Both the position numbers and the translations under genes were made by a program. A DNA stretch of 10,219 bases from the NCBI GenBank assembly GCA_002005505.1, contig KV908450.1:1-10219 (forward strand). Direction: 5' to 3'. Under the pieces are notes generated by a model, which saw only the letters and a program-made list of their open reading frames with translations, was not told where the DNA came from and did no database searches. Shown piece after piece: positions 8,193 through 10,219 of this stretch (position 1 is the first letter of the stretch; every line of letters begins with the position of its first letter). The DNA comes from Botryococcus braunii (lineage: Eukaryota; Chlorophyta; Trebouxiophyceae).

Positions 8193-9589
8193 CTTGGCAG
8201 GCTGGCCGGGAAGCCTGGGCATGGGGTTGAGGATAAAGTTTGGCATGATAAGGGGGCCAGGAGACAGCAAGGATGGGTAACCGGGCAAGGGCTGGCAGGC
8301 CAGGGAGGGTAGGGCCAAGGTGATTGGCAGAAGGTACAGTTGAAATAAGGTACAGTTCAAATACATTAGGCTGTGCTGCCAGAGTGGGGGCAGCTGGATG
8401 TGCCTATGGAGGCTGAATCCTTGTGGGGAGAGGTACGGCTGGGTGGAAAGGACCAGCGCTGAAAAGATGAAGTAGCCTGGAGGTTGGCAGGTGTAGGGCT
8501 AAACCCCAGGGAGGCATTGGCAGGCAGGCAGGGAAGCCTGGGCATGGGGTTGAGGGTAACATTGGCATGATAAGGGTGCTGTGGGCCAGGAGACAGCAAG
8601 GATGGGTAACTGTGGAAGGGTTGGCATGCCAGGGAGGATAGGGCCAAGGTGACTGGCATAAGGTACAGTGTAAATCAGGTACAGTCATAATTACATCAGG
8701 CTGTGCTGATAGAGTGGGGCAGCTGGATGTGCAAAGGGAGGATGGATCCTCTTGGGGAGAGGAAGGGCTGGGTGGATAGGACCAGCATGGAAAAAGAAAA
8801 TAACCTGGAGGCTGGCAGGGGTATGCCCGTAGGAGTCTTCGGCAGGCAGGCAGGGAAGCTTGGGAATGAGGCTAAGGATAATCTTGGCTGGATAAGGTTG
8901 CTGTGGGACAAGAGGCAGCAAGGATGGGCAAAAGTGCAAGGCTGGTAGGCCAGGGGGGACTGGACCGAGCGGTTGGCATAAGGTACAGTTTAAATAAGGT
9001 ACAGTCTAGATATATGAGGCTAAGCATACAGCTTGACAGGTATAAGTATGCCATGGTAACATGCGAGCGTGCGTAAACACAAAGCCACACACATTAATCT
9101 TAGTAGGCCAGGATGGGACGGCCGGGGGAAAGGGTAGGCAGGGTAGAGCAATGGAAGGGGGGATCAGATGGGACCAGCAGGGTGCTGGTATCTAATAACG
9201 GTTGCATGGAGGATGAGGGAGGATGGTGTATGTCAACAATCAATGTAACCGTGTGTGGTATGCTAACTCTGTGGGACTGATCAAAAGGAACCATGGGATC
9301 TGTAGTTGCAATTGGTGATAGGGATTTGGTGAACGGGGCTTAAGAATTGCACGATAAGAGCGTTGTGGGCCACGAAACAGCAAGGATGGGTAACCGTGAA
9401 AGGGCTGGCAGGCCAAGGGGTGCAGGGTCAAGGTGACTGGCATATGGTACATTTAAACAAGGTACATGCTAATTGCAATAGGTTAAACTGTCAGGTTGGG
9501 GCAGCTGGAGGTGCCTATGGAGGCTGGACCATCGTGGGGAGAGGAAGGCTGTGTAAAGTTATCCGAATTGTTTGCACCGATGAAAGTGC

Positions 9590-9613
9590 CGGTGTGGCCC
9601 GAGCGCCACACCG
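9590..9613. other. Perfect 9-bp inverted repeat beside the satellite
   Basis: CGGTGTGGC at 9590-9598 pairs with GCCACACCG at 9605-9613 around a 6-nt loop, CCGAGC. A smaller AGCCT/AGGCT stem with an AAAG loop follows at about 9630-9643. They lie just right of where satellite similarity stops (about 9556). Confidence 0.6.
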
Positions 9614-9725
9614 TATGTGCTAGCGCGAAGCCTAAAGAGGCTACGCCTAGCCTAATGTACCGCTTGGCATCCGACGGGGCTAACCCTGGCGGAGTCTGCC
9701 TGCCGCGCGCTACATTCTCCCCCTC

Positions 9726-10214
9726 CTAGGTGACCGAGCTCCCGGGAGGCCTGCCAAAGCAAGCCGCAGTCACAGGCAGAGGCGTATAGAAGGTCACTGC
9801 CACACTTCTATACATCACACTTTGAGCCGGCGAGTCCCCTCCAGACACCAGACCGCAGCCTGGGTGTACACTTGCCTGAGGTATCTCTATGGTACGCCTA
9901 GACCAGAATCCCGCAGTGACGGGGCCCAAAGGGCAGTCGTCGGCGTGAACAAATGTACACTCCACGTGTACAGGTTCCCATGAAGAAGCAGTGAAGTTGC
10001 TAGCTTCAGGGCGGATAGTAGGGGCCGGGGCTGGACGACACTTAGCCACCAAGTCAGGGGACGTTCTGTGATCACGCGAACGTATGGGTAAACCACGACC
10101 CCCCGGTGACGCAGCTTGACAGGCTCGTGCTGCTGTGTTTCCCCTAGTCAACCTGCCCACGACGGCGTGCCCCGCCTCGTGGTGCCCGTGCGTTGACTGT
10201 GTCCCAGTATCCCT
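9726..10214 (-). CDS. Possible exon(s) of an unidentified gene, HEAGH motif at its 5' edge
   Basis: A minus-strand frame is open from 10214 (in-frame TAA at 10217-10215) to the stop just left of 9729, about 163 codons. Near its start, 10181-10152 reads HEAGHAVVGR. HEAGHA[LV]VG is the zinc-binding HExxH signature of FtsH/M41 ATP-dependent metalloproteases. Residues after it do not continue as FtsH, so an exon could end there. The sequence GGGCAG|GTTGAC would be a weak donor, and ACACAG at 10202-10197 could be an acceptor. The rest of the frame holds cysteines and an N-glycosylation-like NFTAS, with no family I recognise. It may belong to a different exon or be non-coding. A true M41 exon, a chance match and a pseudogene fragment all remain possible. 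Confidence 0.3.
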   Translation of the reverse strand, partial: RDTGTQSTHGHHEAGHAVVGRLTRGNTAARACQAASPGGRGLPIRSRDHRTSPDLVAKCRPAPAPTIRPEASNFTASSWEPVHVECTFVHADDCPLGPVTAGFWSRRTIEIPQASVHPGCGLVSGGDSPAQSVMYRSVAVTFYTPLPVTAACFGRPPGSSVT

Positions 10215-10219
10215 TTACA

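Larger units (their letters stand above)
7484..9556. repeat. Tandem satellite, about 312-330 bp units, decayed
   Basis: Consecutive units end at a shared block, a paired AAGGTACAGT box followed by an ACATTAGGCT-like tail. Approximate units are 7484-7732 (left part missing), 7733-8044 (312 bp), 8045-8372 (328), 8373-8702 (330), 8703-9021 (319), 9022-9484 (about 463, diverged and enlarged) and a partial 9485-9556. Shared blocks in order are GGCAGCTGG near the start, GGCAGG..GGGAAGCCTGGGCATGG in the middle, TGGCATGATAAGGG, then AGGATGGGTAACCGTG, GGCAGGCCAGGGAG, and the box. The first three units resemble each other most. Units at 8373 and 8703 form a second subtype with GGGGAGAGG..GGGCTGGGTGGA. 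The plus strand is strongly G-rich over C. Long minus-strand frames, up to 353 codons, result from this bias. Confidence 0.9.

Noticed and set aside
7305..8366. 353-codon minus-strand open frame, Pro/Leu/Ala/Ser rich
   Set aside because: It coincides with the satellite. Equivalent segments of neighbouring units are read in different frames (for example PMPRLPGQP against PHAQASRP), so no protein sequence is conserved between units; it reflects base bias.
7484..9556. CRISPR array
   Set aside because: Units are over 300 bp and similar throughout, without short identical repeats separated by unique spacers; the setting is eukaryotic.

Overview
The window looks like nuclear DNA of a eukaryote, most likely a green alga. 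A volvocalean such as Haematococcus or a relative is a low-confidence guess. The evidence is a gene split by GT-AG introns, a Cys-rich PAN/Apple-like module of the type common in algal secreted proteins, the 3' end of a LINE whose C-terminal signature matches chlorophyte elements as I remember them, and heavy microsatellite and minisatellite load. I see no bacterial operon, rRNA, tRNA or CRISPR array.

Layout. Positions 1-427 are a compound microsatellite: (CT)n, then (GT)n, then a degenerate pyrimidine tract. Positions 428-2091 hold no gene I can support; the notable structure there is a pair of adjacent inverted repeats at 1437-1530. Positions 2092-4698 hold the one convincing gene, on the minus strand. 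Four exons join in frame to a predicted 242-residue secreted protein with a signal peptide and two copies of a PAN/Apple-like Cys-rich module. Intron 1 contains, in the opposite orientation, the degraded 3' end of a LINE (about 3741-4419). Introns 2 and 3 each contain a long CA/GT tract.

Positions 4699-7483 are non-coding as far as I can tell, apart from an unrecognised 162-codon open frame and a run of short hairpins (5532-5949 and 6220-6247). Positions about 7484-9556 are a decayed tandem satellite of roughly 312-330 bp units. It has a nested 18-19 bp minisatellite and a conserved paired AAGGTACAGT box. Its strong strand asymmetry produces long but spurious minus-strand open frames. Positions 9557-10219 have a 9-bp hairpin and a minus-strand open frame. 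Its 5' end, at the window edge, reads HEAGHAVVGR, the zinc-binding motif typical of FtsH-type (M41) peptidases. This may be a cut-off exon of another gene.

The strongest results are the reconstructed two-module secreted gene, the matching phase-0 introns in its two modules, and the hierarchical satellite. I found no convincing new multi-gene system.
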